From DAOPYU01 sp942493245 (lineage in GTDB: Bacteria; Sumerlaeota; Sumerlaeia; UBA8349), in assembly GCA_942493245.1 (NCBI GenBank), contig OW818685.1, positions 5,704,001-5,768,000 of the forward strand: a stretch of 64,000 nucleotides of DNA. The letters are read 5' to 3'. Made by a program: the position numbers and the translations under genes. Shown here one piece after another: positions 26,323 through 37,739 of this stretch. Position 1 is the first letter of the stretch. Every line of letters starts with the position of its first letter. The notes beneath the pieces were generated by a model that saw only the letters and a list, made by a program, of their open reading frames with translations, did no database searches and had not been told where the DNA came from.

Positions 26323-29300
26323 TTACTTCCCGGCCTGAGGCGCTTTGAACTGGTAGGCGCCGGACCCGATCTCGAAAACGGCGCGGTCGCCTTCCTGCTT
26401 CACAAACTTGACGCCCTTCGCTTCCGAGGCCTTCTTGCCCCCTTCGGTCACGGCGTCCGCGCTGGCGGCGGGGACGTAAACCGTGGCGGTCGCGTTGACC
26501 GGAACAGTCACATCCCACGAGAACGCCCCGTCGGCGACCTTCCACGCGCTGGAGATCGGTCCGTGGATCGAGCGGTACGAAGCGCGGACGAAGTCGGCGC
26601 CCTGGACTGGGTAGGGTTTCATGACGACGTGCTTGAAGCCCGGTTTCGCGGGATCGCTCTGGATACCGGCCAGGTTTTCATACATCCAGATGATCAGGTC
26701 GCCCACGAGCATGACGTGGTTGCCGCTGTTCATGGCCGGGTCGGCGGTGTTGCCGTTCCAGAGTTCCCAGACGGTCGTGGCGCCGTTCTTGACCATGTAA
26801 CCCCAGCTCGGGTAGTCCTCGTTGGTGGCGAACTTCCAGGAGAGGTCCGCCCGGCCCTGTTCGGTCAACACGCGGTTGAGCCACTGCCCGCCGATAAGAC
26901 CGGTGCCAACGTGGCCCTTCGTAACCGTGTTGATGTTGTCAATGAGGGTCTGGAAGATAGCCGCGCGTTTTTCCTGGGGCACGAGGTCGAACATCAGCGG
27001 CAGCACACACGAGGTCTGGGTGCCGTTGTCGTACTTGTTGCCTTCGGCGTTGAGGAACTTCTTGTTGAACGCGGCCAGCATTTTGTCGGCGCGTGCGCGG
27101 AACGCGGCGGCCTCCTCCTTTTTCCCCAGCATATCGCCGTACTGCGCCAGCAGACGCAGGTTCAGGATGTAGTAGCTGGAGGCGAGGAGCATTTTGCTGG
27201 TCTGGCGCGCCGGGTCCTTCGAGTGGATCAGGATCGGGTCCTCGGGCGGCACGCACCAGTCGCCGTAGTTGTCCTTGTCGATCAGGTCGTCCTTGATGAA
27301 CCCCGCGAGGTGCTCCATCCACCGTTTCTGCGCTTCGTAGTGGAGGGGAATGTTGCGGGCGTCGCCGTACTGGTTGTAGAGCGACTGCGGGACGATGGTG
27401 AAGGCGCTGGGCCACGTGACGTTCGAGCCGTAGAGCGGCCAGTAGTTCGGACACACGTCCGAGAGATTGCCGTCGGGCTTTTGCGAGTCCTCAATGTCCT
27501 GAAGCCATTTGTTGTAGAGCGTCACGGTTTCGAACAGGAAGGTCTCGCCCTTCGACTCGGCTGCACGGTCGCCCTGCCACCCCTGGCGCTCGTCGCGCTG
27601 CGGGCAGTCGGTCGGCATGCTCAGGTAGTTGCCCCGCGTGCCCCAGAAGACATTCTTGTGGATCTGGTTGACGAGGGGGTTCGAGCACTCGAATTCGCCC
27701 ACCTGCGGCAGGTCGGTGTGGACCACCTGTCCCTCGATTGTCGAAAGGTCCGGTTTCTCCTTCAACCCGGTGATCTCGACAAACCGGAAGCCGTGGTAGC
27801 TGAACCGCGGTGTATAAACCTCTTGGCCTTCGCCCTTGCAGGTGTAGATGTCGCGGCACTTGGCCCCGCGCAGGTTCGCCACATAGAGCGTGCCGTCCCC
27901 GCTCGGGGAGAGCGTTTCGGCGTGGCGCAGCTGCACGCGGGTGCCCTTGGGCGCCGAAACGGTCAACTGGCACCACCCCACCATGTTCTGGCCCATGTCG
28001 AACACCCACACGCCCGGTTTCGGATTGGTCAGCGCCTTGGGTTTGATTTTCTCGATCACGCGCATCGGCGGCATCATCTGCGCCACCATCTTGCCGGCGG
28101 GCGCCTGGACCCGCTCGGCCGTGCGCCACGACTTGACGTCGTACCCCGCCGTGGCCCACTGGCCCAGTTCCATCGTGGCGTCATAGACCTCGCCGTCGTA
28201 GTCGTTGTTCTCGCGGATGGGGCCGTCGGTGGTCAGTTTCCACTGTGTGTCGCTCACGACCCGGTTTTTTGTACCATCCGAATACTCGATATCGAGTTGC
28301 AGGAGGAGTTTCGGGTAACCGAACGTGCGCGTGGTGGCCGGCTCGCCCAGACGCGGCGCGAAGTAACGCCCATTGCCCAGGATCGCGCCCACGGCGTTCG
28401 CGCCCTGTTTCACCTGCTTTGTCACGTCGTAGGTGACATAGGCCACGCGTTTGTCGTAGTCGGTCAGGACGGGGTCGAGCACGTGGTCGCCCACTTTCGC
28501 TCCGTTCAGATACACTTCATAATACCCCAGACCGCTGACGGAAACGGTCGCGCTCTTGACGGCCTGGGCGGCCTGGAACTCGCGCCGCAGGTACCGCGCG
28601 GGCAGTTCGCGCTGCTCGGCGGAAGTGGACTCGATCTGCCCCCAGGGCTGCATCCCGTTCTGCCCGACCACCTGGGTGGCCGCCCACTTCGCGTCGTCAA
28701 ACGCCGGCGCGGACCAGTCTTTTTCCAACGCTTTGGAGGCTTTCCATTCCTTGTCGCTCGTCAGCGTCACCTTCTGTCCGTCCTCATAGACGGCCAGAAG
28801 CGCGGCGAGCAACCCCGCCGGGGTCGAGCCAGGCCCGGCATTCTGAACCTCGACGGCCAGCACGTTGCGGCCCGGCTGAAGCATCCCTTGAAGGTTGACC
28901 AGTTTGGCCGTTTTGAAGTTGTCGCCCTGAAGCGCTTCTTTCCCGTTGACGAACAGTTTAAACGCGTTGTCCGCCGAGAGAACCGCCACCGCCTTTTCGA
29001 GGGTTTTCCCCTCGGCCAGGTCGAACGTCCGGCGGAAGTAACGCGCCTCGGGCGCGACCTGGTTGAAATCCTCTCCTGTCAACCAGATCCACGGCGCCTT
29101 GGCGAACACGGGTTTCAAATCCCCATCCTGCTCGGTCGCCGCCGCATAGTCCCAGCCGATCCACTGCGCCGTCCAGTCGGACGGGTCGGGCAGACCCATC
29201 GTCCAGCGGGCCGGTTGGCTCCACGCCGAAGGTTTCCCGTCAAGACCCCACACGCGCACCTTCCAGAAGCACGCCACGCCCGAGGTCAGCGGTTTGCCCG

Positions 29301-29607
29301 CATATTCGACCTGAATGGACTGGTCCGACTCGATTTTGCCACTGTCCCACAGACCGCCCTGCTCGGCGTCGAGGTCTTTCTGACTTGCAGCGACCCGAAC
29401 CCGATACGCCTTCTGGCATTCGCCGCGCTCGGAAGACTCGATCGTCCAGCTGAGCCGGGGTTTGACCACGTCAATCCCCAGCGGGTCGGTCAGGTACTCG
29501 CACCGCAAATTCTTCACCTCGACCGCCTGGGCCGCCAGGCCCATCACTCCCATCAGCGCCATCGCGCAGAGGACGCTCCACCACCTTTTTCCCATGGTTT
29601 GCCACAT
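26323..29607 (-). CDS. alpha-L-rhamnosidase, glycoside hydrolase family 78
   Basis: A 1094-residue exported enzyme releasing terminal L-rhamnose from plant or microbial glycans. The signal peptide ends AAQA-V near residue 28. The domain order matches GH78: Ig-like N-domain (LRCEYLTDPLGIDVVKPRLSW), jelly-roll domains with YFRRTFDL and YLRREFQ, then the (alpha/alpha)6 catalytic barrel marked by PTDCPQRDERQGWQGD, whose acidic residues contain the expected general acid, and a C-terminal beta domain (SYRSIHGPISSAWK). ATG 29607 has AAGGAG about 10 bases upstream. No transporter or rhamnose catabolic gene is adjacent; the sugar ABC operon at 0.4-6 kb is the nearest uptake system. The 1057-codon plus-strand frame across it is antisense. 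Confidence 0.94.
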   Translation of the reverse strand: MWQTMGKRWWSVLCAMALMGVMGLAAQAVEVKNLRCEYLTDPLGIDVVKPRLSWTIESSERGECQKAYRVRVAASQKDLDAEQGGLWDSGKIESDQSIQVEYAGKPLTSGVACFWKVRVWGLDGKPSAWSQPARWTMGLPDPSDWTAQWIGWDYAAATEQDGDLKPVFAKAPWIWLTGEDFNQVAPEARYFRRTFDLAEGKTLEKAVAVLSADNAFKLFVNGKEALQGDNFKTAKLVNLQGMLQPGRNVLAVEVQNAGPGSTPAGLLAALLAVYEDGQKVTLTSDKEWKASKALEKDWSAPAFDDAKWAATQVVGQNGMQPWGQIESTSAEQRELPARYLRREFQAAQAVKSATVSVSGLGYYEVYLNGAKVGDHVLDPVLTDYDKRVAYVTYDVTKQVKQGANAVGAILGNGRYFAPRLGEPATTRTFGYPKLLLQLDIEYSDGTKNRVVSDTQWKLTTDGPIRENNDYDGEVYDATMELGQWATAGYDVKSWRTAERVQAPAGKMVAQMMPPMRVIEKIKPKALTNPKPGVWVFDMGQNMVGWCQLTVSAPKGTRVQLRHAETLSPSGDGTLYVANLRGAKCRDIYTCKGEGQEVYTPRFSYHGFRFVEITGLKEKPDLSTIEGQVVHTDLPQVGEFECSNPLVNQIHKNVFWGTRGNYLSMPTDCPQRDERQGWQGDRAAESKGETFLFETVTLYNKWLQDIEDSQKPDGNLSDVCPNYWPLYGSNVTWPSAFTIVPQSLYNQYGDARNIPLHYEAQKRWMEHLAGFIKDDLIDKDNYGDWCVPPEDPILIHSKDPARQTSKMLLASSYYILNLRLLAQYGDMLGKKEEAAAFRARADKMLAAFNKKFLNAEGNKYDNGTQTSCVLPLMFDLVPQEKRAAIFQTLIDNINTVTKGHVGTGLIGGQWLNRVLTEQGRADLSWKFATNEDYPSWGYMVKNGATTVWELWNGNTADPAMNSGNHVMLVGDLIIWMYENLAGIQSDPAKPGFKHVVMKPYPVQGADFVRASYRSIHGPISSAWKVADGAFSWDVTVPVNATATVYVPAASADAVTEGGKKASEAKGVKFVKQEGDRAVFEIGSGAYQFKAPQAGK

Positions 29608-30036
29608 GTCCGAGTTTCTCCTTTGGAACAAAAAATAGACCGTTGCCGGTATGCAATCCATCTCCTCAAAACAGATAATAGCGTTTTTACTTGTAACACA
29701 GCGGGGGGGAATCTCAAGGTTTTTCTGTCCTTTTAAAGGGGACGGAGCATTTCCCGGTGTAAATGCGGTTGCCCTATTCTATTGAACCTCTTGCCCCAAA
29801 GACGGTTTTCATGGAGGGCGGGCGTCCTCGCCCGCCCGGAAGAAAAACCGTACTCGGGGACGTTCAACGGCGGTTCATCGGCAAATGAAAGGCCTTTCAC
29901 ACAAACTCTCCAATCGGGCACCCCTTCTCGGGGAAGCGATGGGGGACAGTAGGAGAATCCAAAAGTTCTGCTACCGCCGAATTGAGCCTTGATTTATTGC
30001 CCCGGTAGGGGCAAAGGTCAGTAGATGGGGATGAAG
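29608..30036. other. intergenic region with truncated MITE-like copy C
   Basis: No gene is seen. The region from about 29808 to 29876 (GACGGTTTTCATGGAGGGCGG, CCTCGCCCGCCC, GAAAAACCG, TTCAACGGCGGTT) is a shortened, diverged copy of the right half of the element at 25978-26198, in the same orientation. Confidence 0.5.
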
Positions 30037-30111
30037 GCCCGTGGCTCTTGTCGATTTTCGTCCGATGGGCGTAAGATCGACACTGAAGTCCACACGAAAG
30101 GAGCCACGGGC
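30037..30111 (+). promoter_or_regulatory. hairpin masking the ribosome site of the IS110 transposase
   Basis: GCCCGTGGCTC at 30037-30047 pairs perfectly with GAGCCACGGGC at 30101-30111. The right arm overlaps the ribosome site AAGGAG (30098-30103) and reaches the ATG at 30112. An inner GTCGAT/ATCGAC pairing is also visible. A transcript entering from outside would fold here and hide the ribosome site, a known control in insertion sequences. The segment may also belong to a non-coding bridge RNA. Confidence 0.5.
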
Positions 30112-31156
30112 ATGGATACGAGTGTACTGTATGTGGGGTTGGATTACCATCAAAACAGCGTGCGGGTTTGCGCGATGAACAGTGAGGCGCGGATTCTGGT
30201 CAACCGGGATGTGAAGAGCGACTGGCGGGCCATCTACGGCGCCGTGGTGGCGGAGTGGAGCGGTCCCGTACGAGGCGCTCCTCGAGTCGTGCAGCGGCGC
30301 GGCGGCGATGGCCGACGAACTGGCGCTGCACGCGGGGTGGTCGGTTCAGTTGGCGCATCCGGGTTACGTGAGCCGGATGAAGCAGAGTCAGGACAAGAGC
30401 GACAAGAGCGACGGGCGTGTGTTGGCCGACCTGTTGCGCGTGGGCTACGTGCCCCTGGTCTGGCTGGCGCCCGAGCCGATCCGCGAACTGCGCCGCCTGA
30501 ACGGGTACCGCGATACGCTGACCCGGCAGCGGCGTGATGCGAAACTGCGCAGCGGCGCCCTGCTGCGCGACCAGCGCGCTCTGGACTGTCCCGTCAAGAT
30601 GCGCTGGTCGAAGGCGTGGTGCGTGTGGGTGCGCACAACCGCGCCGCTGAGCGAGAATGGACGCTGGATCGTCTTGCAACTGATGGACGAGTTGGAACGC
30701 CTTAAGGACCGGATCGCCGAAGTCGAGAAGCGCCTGCGCGAGCAGACGCTCGATGATCCGCTCGTCGAGCGCCTGCTCCAGATTCGCGGCATCGGCCTTG
30801 TGACGGCCTGTTACCTGCGCGGCGCGATCGGTCGTTTCGACCGCTTCCACTCGGGCAAGCAACTGGCGCGCTTCTGCGGCCTGAGTCCGCGCAACATGTC
30901 GAGCGGCGCGCGCCAGGCCGACGCGGGCCTGATCGGCGCGTGCGACCGCACGCTGCGGGCGCTGCTGATCGAGGCGGCTCACCGGCTCATCCACTACGAC
31001 AAGCGGTGGCGCGATTTTGCGGGACATCTTCGCGCCCAGGGCAAGCACCCGTGTGTCATCGTGGCGGCGGTGGCCAATCGCTGGATGCGCGGTCTGTGGC
31101 ACGAGTTGAAGCCGCTCGGATTGGGCTTGCCGGAGAGCCATGAGAACGCTCTCTGA
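30112..31156 (+). pseudogene. IS110-family transposase, frameshifted
   Basis: The N-terminal part (MDTSVLYVGLDYHQNSVRV, 30112 to ~30260) is the DEDD RuvC-like nuclease domain of IS110 transposases, with its first Asp in GLDYH. The rest continues in another frame (YEALLESCSGAAAMADELA through 31156). It carries a helical middle and the Transposase_20 domain, LQIRGIGLVTACYLRG and RFCGLSPRNMSSGARQADAG, which holds the family's catalytic serine region. Removing one G from AGCGGTCC at ~30260-30263 restores a continuous protein (WSVPYEALL), so a single-base insertion probably inactivated it. A sequencing error or programmed shifting is possible but less likely. The non-coding flanks of IS110 elements can encode a bridge RNA; element ends were not determined. 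Confidence 0.85.
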
Positions 31157-31975
31157 TCTTTCCAGAAAGGACGCGCAAGAGGTACTGTGACCTGATTTTC
31201 TCGGCCCGGAATTGCGCGGTGCGCTCGACCCCCGGCTGGGCTCACGGCCCGTCAATAGATAGGGCAGCCGCGCAAGTCTCTCGCAACACCCACTTGGGCT
31301 ACGATCATTCCCGATCCAGGCTCGGATAGAAGAAGGGGCACCGAGAAAAGAAGCAAATAAGGAGCAAGAAGAAAAGAGTACGACCCGGATTTTCTTTTTT
31401 GCAAATGCGGGGGCCAGCCCCCGCGCCCCCGAGGCGTAACGACTTGAAATTCAGGGTCGAAAAATGGGGAAAATCAGAAAAAAGAGCCGGAAAAAAGGAT
31501 TGACATCCGGATGGCATTCATAGAAGCCGGGGGTGGAGCGGAGCGGAACCCCCGGAAGAAGAGTTGTCTCTTTGTGCGCCCCAGAGGGGCGCAGGGCGGA
31601 TACCACATAAATGTTTTTGGTTGGCCCTACTTGACTTACCCTAATCATCCCGGTCTTTCCTCCGCCCCCTCCGGGGCGGGAAAGATTGGGGGACAGATCC
31701 GGGGGTTTCGCTTCGCTCCACCCCCGGCTACTCACCTGCGCCCCTCTGGGGCGCTTGTATTATCGGCGTTTTGTGTTCGCCCTCGACACAGTCTCAAGAC
31801 TTTTGGATTCTCCTGGGGAGGACAGTGGCTACAGATACGAACTCTTATTGAAAAGACCCGAAGGATCTCGTATTGTGACGCCATGAGGTTGCGGTTGTCT
31901 TGCGTTTTTTCTGTTTTATTGCCGGATTGTTTGGAATTTCACCCCTCGCGCCTTCGGGCAGACAGCAGGTAAACG
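31157..31975. other. intergenic region with large REP-like inverted repeat
   Basis: No convincing gene in ~820 bases. The first ~170 bases may be the right end of the IS110 element. A pair of 30-base palindromic units at 31526-31555 and 31699-31728 are inverted copies of each other (28 of 30 match; core CCGGGGGT..GGAGCG). Nested with them are TGCGCCCCAGAGGGGCGCA at 31575-31593 and TGCGCCCCTCTGGGGCGC at 31737-31754. Small frames here are translations of the repeats. Confidence 0.55.
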
Positions 31976-32392
31976 ATGCGCAATGTCAGGGTCTTTCGCA
32001 TCCTTCTGATACTGGGTTTTGGCCTTATTTGTGGCGTTCTTCTTCTCCTGACCAAGGAGTGGGCTTCTTCCCCCCGCCAGGATCTCGGGAATGTTACCCA
32101 AACGGTTCAAAAGCCCAAGTCCGCGAAAAAGATCAAGACCCACAGCGATCCCGATCACCCGCTGGCCTTCGGTGTCGGGAAGTTTTGTACCGTCCAGTTC
32201 AAGCGTAATGCGCTGGGAGGCGGGACCGCTTTGCCGGTTTCTCCCCTGACAAACGTGATCAACGGGGCGGAAGTTTCCTGCGGAGGAAAGATGCTCTCGG
32301 TAACTCAGGACGGTCTTCTCCTGGAGATGGATGGGAGTCGCCATCTCTGGATTCCGATGGACTCGATTCTGCTTGTGGATGTACAAGAGTAA
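31976..32392 (+). CDS. small membrane-anchored protein, unknown
   Basis: 138 residues. The first ~25 form one hydrophobic helix (ILLILGFGLICGVLLLL) with basic residues before it, so the protein is probably anchored in the inner membrane with its body outside. The body is short and beta-rich (GKFCTVQFKRNALGGG .. ISCGGKMLSVTQDGLLLEMDG). The DGLLLEMDGSRHLWIPMDSILLVDV ending, split here by description, looks like a small SH3-like barrel. I recognise no family. The ribosome site is weak. It is 75 bases upstream of the HAD gene in the same direction. Confidence 0.6.
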   Translation: MRNVRVFRILLILGFGLICGVLLLLTKEWASSPRQDLGNVTQTVQKPKSAKKIKTHSDPDHPLAFGVGKFCTVQFKRNALGGGTALPVSPLTNVINGAEVSCGGKMLSVTQDGLLLEMDGSRHLWIPMDSILLVDVQE

Positions 32393-32467
32393 ACACGCCT
32401 GGCAACAGGGTGACCCGGAACAAGTGCCAAAAAACCTGGAAGCGTCAAATAAAAGGAGCAAAACCCC

Positions 32468-33376
32468 ATGACCGCCCAACCCGCCCACCCCGCGCAACCG
32501 CTGATAGACCACCAGCCCACGAAAGAATTCTTTATCGGCATAGATTCGGACGGCTGCGCGTTCGACACGATGGAGATCAAGCACAAGGAATGCTTCATCC
32601 CGAACACGATCAAATACTTTGGCCTGCAGGCGGTGGCGAAGTACGCGCGCGAGGCGGCCGAGTTCGTCAACCTCTACTCGCAATGGCGCGGCATCAACCG
32701 CTTCCCGGCGGCCACGATGACGCTCGACCTTCTGGAGGACCGCCCCGAGGTGCTGGCGCGCAACGCCCGCATCCCACGCGTGGAAGCTTTGCGCGAGTGG
32801 CTGGCGCGCGAGAAGTCGCCCTCGAACCCCACACTCGAAGCGGCCATCAAGGCCAGTAACGGCGAACAGGCTCGCGAACTCCAGCAGACGCTCGACTGGA
32901 GCCACGCGGTCAACGCAGCCATCGAGGACATGGTCGAGGGAGTGTCCCCCTTTCCCTGGGTGCGCGAATCGCTTGACAAAGCCTCGGCCGAGGCGGACCT
33001 GGTCGTCGTGTCGGCCACGCCGGGCGAAGCGCTCGAGCGTGAGTGGGCCGAGCACGATCTGACGCGATATGTGGCCGTCATCGCGGGGCAGGAAATGGGG
33101 TCCAAAACCGAGCATCTGAAACTGGCCAGCGGCGCCAAGTACCACTCCGACAAGGTGCTCATGATCGGCGACGCGCCGGGCGACCTGAAGGCCGCACGCG
33201 CCAACCACGTCCTGTTCTACCCCATCATGCCGGGTTACGAGGACGCCTCGTGGAAACGCTTCCACGACGAGTCGCTCGACCTCTTCCTGACGGGCCGCTA
33301 CAAAGGCGCCTACGAAGACGCGCTGATCGAGGAATTCCTCGCCTCGCTGCCCAGCGTGCCGCCGTGGAAGAAATAA
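32468..33376 (+). CDS. HAD-superfamily hydrolase
   Basis: A 302-residue soluble phosphatase-like protein. The HAD motifs are visible: motif I IDSDGCAFD (nucleophile D26 and acid D28), motif II VVVSATP (Ser), the motif III lysine in MGSKTEHL, and motif IV MIGDAPGDLKAA. A long helical cap (residues ~35-165) sits between motifs I and II, so the substrate is probably a small phosphorylated metabolite. The start has AAGGAG nine bases upstream. The substrate cannot be told from sequence. Confidence 0.85.
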   Translation: MTAQPAHPAQPLIDHQPTKEFFIGIDSDGCAFDTMEIKHKECFIPNTIKYFGLQAVAKYAREAAEFVNLYSQWRGINRFPAATMTLDLLEDRPEVLARNARIPRVEALREWLAREKSPSNPTLEAAIKASNGEQARELQQTLDWSHAVNAAIEDMVEGVSPFPWVRESLDKASAEADLVVVSATPGEALEREWAEHDLTRYVAVIAGQEMGSKTEHLKLASGAKYHSDKVLMIGDAPGDLKAARANHVLFYPIMPGYEDASWKRFHDESLDLFLTGRYKGAYEDALIEEFLASLPSVPPWKK

Positions 33377-33381
33377 ACGCT

Positions 33382-33482
33382 AAAACCGCGGTTGAACGCC
33401 TACAGTCCGGTTTTCTTTCAGGCGGGCGGGACGCCCCCGCCCAGAAAAACCATTTTTCAAGGGAAGAACGGGGTCCCCGGGG
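33382..33482 (+). repeat. dispersed MITE-like repeat, copy D (one end)
   Basis: It begins AAAACCGCGGTTGAAC (one base different from the 15-bp terminal repeat of the family) and continues CCGGTTTTCTTTCAGGCGGG, CGGGACGCCCCCGCCC and AAGGGAAGAACGGGG, as copy A does. The far end is missing. It lies between the convergent HAD and tgt genes. Confidence 0.6.
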
Positions 33483-33554
33483 GAAAAACCCGAGATCGGA
33501 TCGCTCCCTGCGGAATTTCCTCAATGTCTGGCATTGTGAGGTTTCTGGCTGCTC

Positions 33555-34691
33555 TCAGACCTTCTCTTCCGCTTCGGCCTGCTCGAAGGCTGCCTTTTCG
33601 GCGGCCCAGCGGGCGCGCAGGGCGGGCAGCGAGTCGGTCTGAATCGCCAGGCGCAACTGCGTCATGCAGTCTTTGAAGAAATGAAGATTGTGGAGGGTCA
33701 TGAGGCGCGCGGAGAGGATTTCGCCGCACTGGTAGAGGTGGCGCAGGTAGGCGCGCGAGTAGCTGCGGCACGCCTCGCAGGCGCACGTCTCGTCGAGCGG
33801 ACGCGGATCCAGGGCGTAGCGGCTGTTGCGGATGTTGCGGGTGCCGCCGCGGACGTAGGCGCGCCCGTTGCGCGCCACACGGGTGGGCATGACGCAGTCG
33901 AAAAGATCCACGCCGCGCTCGACGCATTCGAGAAAGTCTTCCGGCGTGCCGACCCCCATCGCGTAGCGGGGTTTGTCTGTGGGCAGTTCGGCCAGCGCCA
34001 CCTCGAGCGCGGGGTAGAGTTCTTCCTTGGTTTCGCCGACGCTCAGACCGCCGATGGCATACCCGGGCAGGTCGAGTTCGACGGTGCGGCGGGCGGACTC
34101 GGCGCGCAGGTGGACGTACACGCTCCCCTGTACGATGCCGAAGAGGTTCTGCTCGTCACGGTTTGTCCAGGCGGCTTTGCTTCGTTCGAGCCAGCGCAGG
34201 GTGAGTTCCATGGACTTGCGGGCGTCCGCTTCGGCGCAGGGGTAGGGGGTGCATTCGTCGAAGGCCATGAGGATGTCCGAGCCAAGGTTCTGCTGGATGG
34301 CGGTGGCTTTCTCGGGCGTGATGAGGTGGCGCGATCCGTCAATGGGCGAGGCGAACTCGACCCCTTCTTCACTCATCTTTCTCAACTTACTGAGGGAAAA
34401 GACCTGGTACCCGCCGCTGTCAGTGAGGATCGGGCCTTTCCAGTTCATGAAACGGTGGAGGCCGCCGAGTTGGCGGACCGCCTCGTCGCCCGGGCGCAGG
34501 TAGAGGTGGAACGTGTTGGCCAGGATCATCTCGTAGCCCAGGCCGGCGACCTCGTCGGGGGTCATGGCCTTGACGGTGGCGCGGGTGCCCACGGGCATGA
34601 AGGCCGGAGTGTGGACGGTTCCGTGGGCCAGGTGGAGAAGCCCGGCGCGCGCGGGCGAAGTCGAGGCGGTGTGTTCGATCTGGAATTGCAT
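33555..34691 (-). CDS. tgt: tRNA-guanine(34) transglycosylase
   Basis: A 378-residue cytoplasmic enzyme that swaps guanine for preQ1 in the anticodon of tRNAs for Asp, Asn, His and Tyr. The general-base Asp is D91 in ILTDSGGYQVFSL, and the nucleophile is D265 in DLFDCVMPTR. The zinc site is CACEAC followed by a histidine (MTLHNLHF). The length is normal. Start 34691 (MQFQIEHTAS) matches the family; a TTG at 34739 would add 16 residues. QueG, which acts later in queuosine synthesis, is at 41021; QueA is not in the window. Confidence 0.95.
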   Translation of the reverse strand: MQFQIEHTASTSPARAGLLHLAHGTVHTPAFMPVGTRATVKAMTPDEVAGLGYEMILANTFHLYLRPGDEAVRQLGGLHRFMNWKGPILTDSGGYQVFSLSKLRKMSEEGVEFASPIDGSRHLITPEKATAIQQNLGSDILMAFDECTPYPCAEADARKSMELTLRWLERSKAAWTNRDEQNLFGIVQGSVYVHLRAESARRTVELDLPGYAIGGLSVGETKEELYPALEVALAELPTDKPRYAMGVGTPEDFLECVERGVDLFDCVMPTRVARNGRAYVRGGTRNIRNSRYALDPRPLDETCACEACRSYSRAYLRHLYQCGEILSARLMTLHNLHFFKDCMTQLRLAIQTDSLPALRARWAAEKAAFEQAEAEEKV

Positions 34692-34815
34692 GGGGGACAG
34701 CTTCTGCCTGTTTCCTTCGGTTGTTTTCTTCAAAAACAATCCGGGGGTGTTGTCGCATTCAGAAGAATACGGAATGGATGGGCCAGGGTTATGAAAAAAA
34801 AGACTCCACCGGGAT

Positions 34816-36122
34816 TCAGTGCCGCGTCATGAGCCTCGGAGCGGTTTCCATCAGGGTTTTGGGCGCGGGCGTCGGTTGAATCGGTGGCGGAGTGAGTTCG
34901 GGCACGGGCGTCGGTTGCGGCGTGGGGGCCGGAGTCGGTTGAGGGGTTGGCGCGGGCGTGGGCTGCGGGATCGGGGTGGGCGTGGGAGCGGGCGCGGGGT
35001 CTGGCGTGGGCGCGGGAGTCGGCTGGGGTGTGGGTTGTGGCGTCGGGGTCGGCGCAGGCGTCGGATTGTTCTGCGATTTGGCGGCCTCGAGTTGTCGCTC
35101 GAGTTCGATTCGAGCAAGATTTTCCTTCAGGTATTTGTCTTCGGCTTCGCGGAGTTTGGTCTCGGCGGCTTCTTTGGCTTTGCGTTCTTCTTCGACCTGA
35201 GCGGCGAGGACGGCGGCTTTTGTGATTTCCTCGTGGAGTTCGGCCTGTCTGCGCCGTCCCTCGGCGTCGAGATTCTTAACGAGTACCCGAAGTTTGTCGA
35301 GTTCGGCCTCTTTGTCGCTGATTTCTTTGCGCAGAGCGCCGTATCTTTTGGAAAGGAAATCCACATCCTCCTCGACTTTCGAGAGCATGCGATTCTCGGG
35401 GTTCTCGGGGTTCTCCGCCGCGAGTTTTTCCAGAAGATCCAAGGGGAAATCGGTTCGGTCTTTTCGCTCGTTGCTTGCCGGATCCAGGAGGGAGAGAACT
35501 TTGAGGAAGCGTTGTTCGTATGCCTGGGCGCGTTTTTTGTCCAGTTTTCCGGTTTCGGTCTGAATTTTCGAAAAATTTCCGTAATGAACCTGCAGAGCGT
35601 CTTTCAGTTCGCCCTGACGCTTGACGATACCGTCGGCACGAGCGCTGATTTCTCCCCGGATTCTCTCGATATTGTCGAGATTTTCCGAACTCTTTTTGTG
35701 GAGTTCGCGCATCGGCGCGGTGTTGTCCACCTGGTGCGGCGCCAGACTCTCGTCTTTCATGCTCTCGCTCATCTGGCCGATCTGACTGGCCAGTTCATCG
35801 TACTGCTTCTTGAGCGAGGCATACTCGTCGCATTTCTGGTTGATCTCGCGCATGATTGCGTCCCAATCGAGAATGCACTGTTCCTTGGGATTGTTGTTGT
35901 CCAGTTTGCTTCGGGCCCCCTGGGGACCGAACAAGGCGGTGTCGTCTTCGAGCGAAAAAGGCCAGAGGGGTTGGATGGGCGGCGGCGGCGGGGTGGCCTC
36001 CGGCGCGGGCGCAGGAGTGGGCGCCGGGGCCGCCGGATCCTGAGCCACGGCGGTCAGGGCCAGAAGGGAGAGTATCAGGATCCACACAAGGGACAAAGCG
36101 TGGCGCAGGCGCGGCCCGCGGC

Positions 36123-36138
<16 letters not shown>
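34816..36138 (-). CDS. secreted coiled-coil protein with Pro/Thr-rich tail
   Basis: 440 residues. A signal peptide (hydrophobic to LTAVAQ, residue ~33) precedes a Pro/Ala-rich spacer. A long charged helical region (residues ~95-365) has heptad character (QKCDEYASLKKQYDELASQI; EISDKEAELDKLRVLVKNL; ERKAKEAAETKLREAEDKYL). The last ~75 residues are PTPAPTPQPTP repeats, typical of cell-wall or periplasm-spanning linkers. Its start overlaps the stop of the NtrC-type gene by 16 bases, so the two are co-transcribed and probably translationally coupled. I know no family; an envelope-spanning structural protein is the simplest guess. Confidence 0.78.
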
Positions 36139-37544
<1,406 letters not shown>

Positions 37545-37709
37545 GGAGCGATTGCGGCCTCCTGCGCCCGTTCTCGATCAAGAGATAGATTAGCGGAAAG
37601 ACCCGGTCCTGACAACAGGATTCCCTGCGGGAATTTGGGGGTCCCGATTTTCTGGCCGTGGCGGCTCCGGAGGAGGAAAGAGGTTCTTCGCAGAATGATA
37701 TTGTTAGAC

Positions 37710-37739
37710 TTGACTTCTGACCGGAAGGTTCGATACAGT
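37710..37739 (+). promoter_or_regulatory. sigma-70-like promoter for the gspE-gspF operon
   Basis: TTGACT at 37710-37715, an 18-base spacer, and TACAGT at 37734-37739, about 85 bases before the gspE start. Confidence 0.5.

Noticed and set aside
26563..29736. 1057-codon plus-strand frame
   Set aside because: Antisense of the GH78 rhamnosidase; the composition is that of a reversed high-GC gene.
30112..31156. Programmed frameshift in the transposase
   Set aside because: The junction AGCGGTCC is not a slippery sequence, and IS110 transposases are normally a single frame; a chance insertion is simpler.
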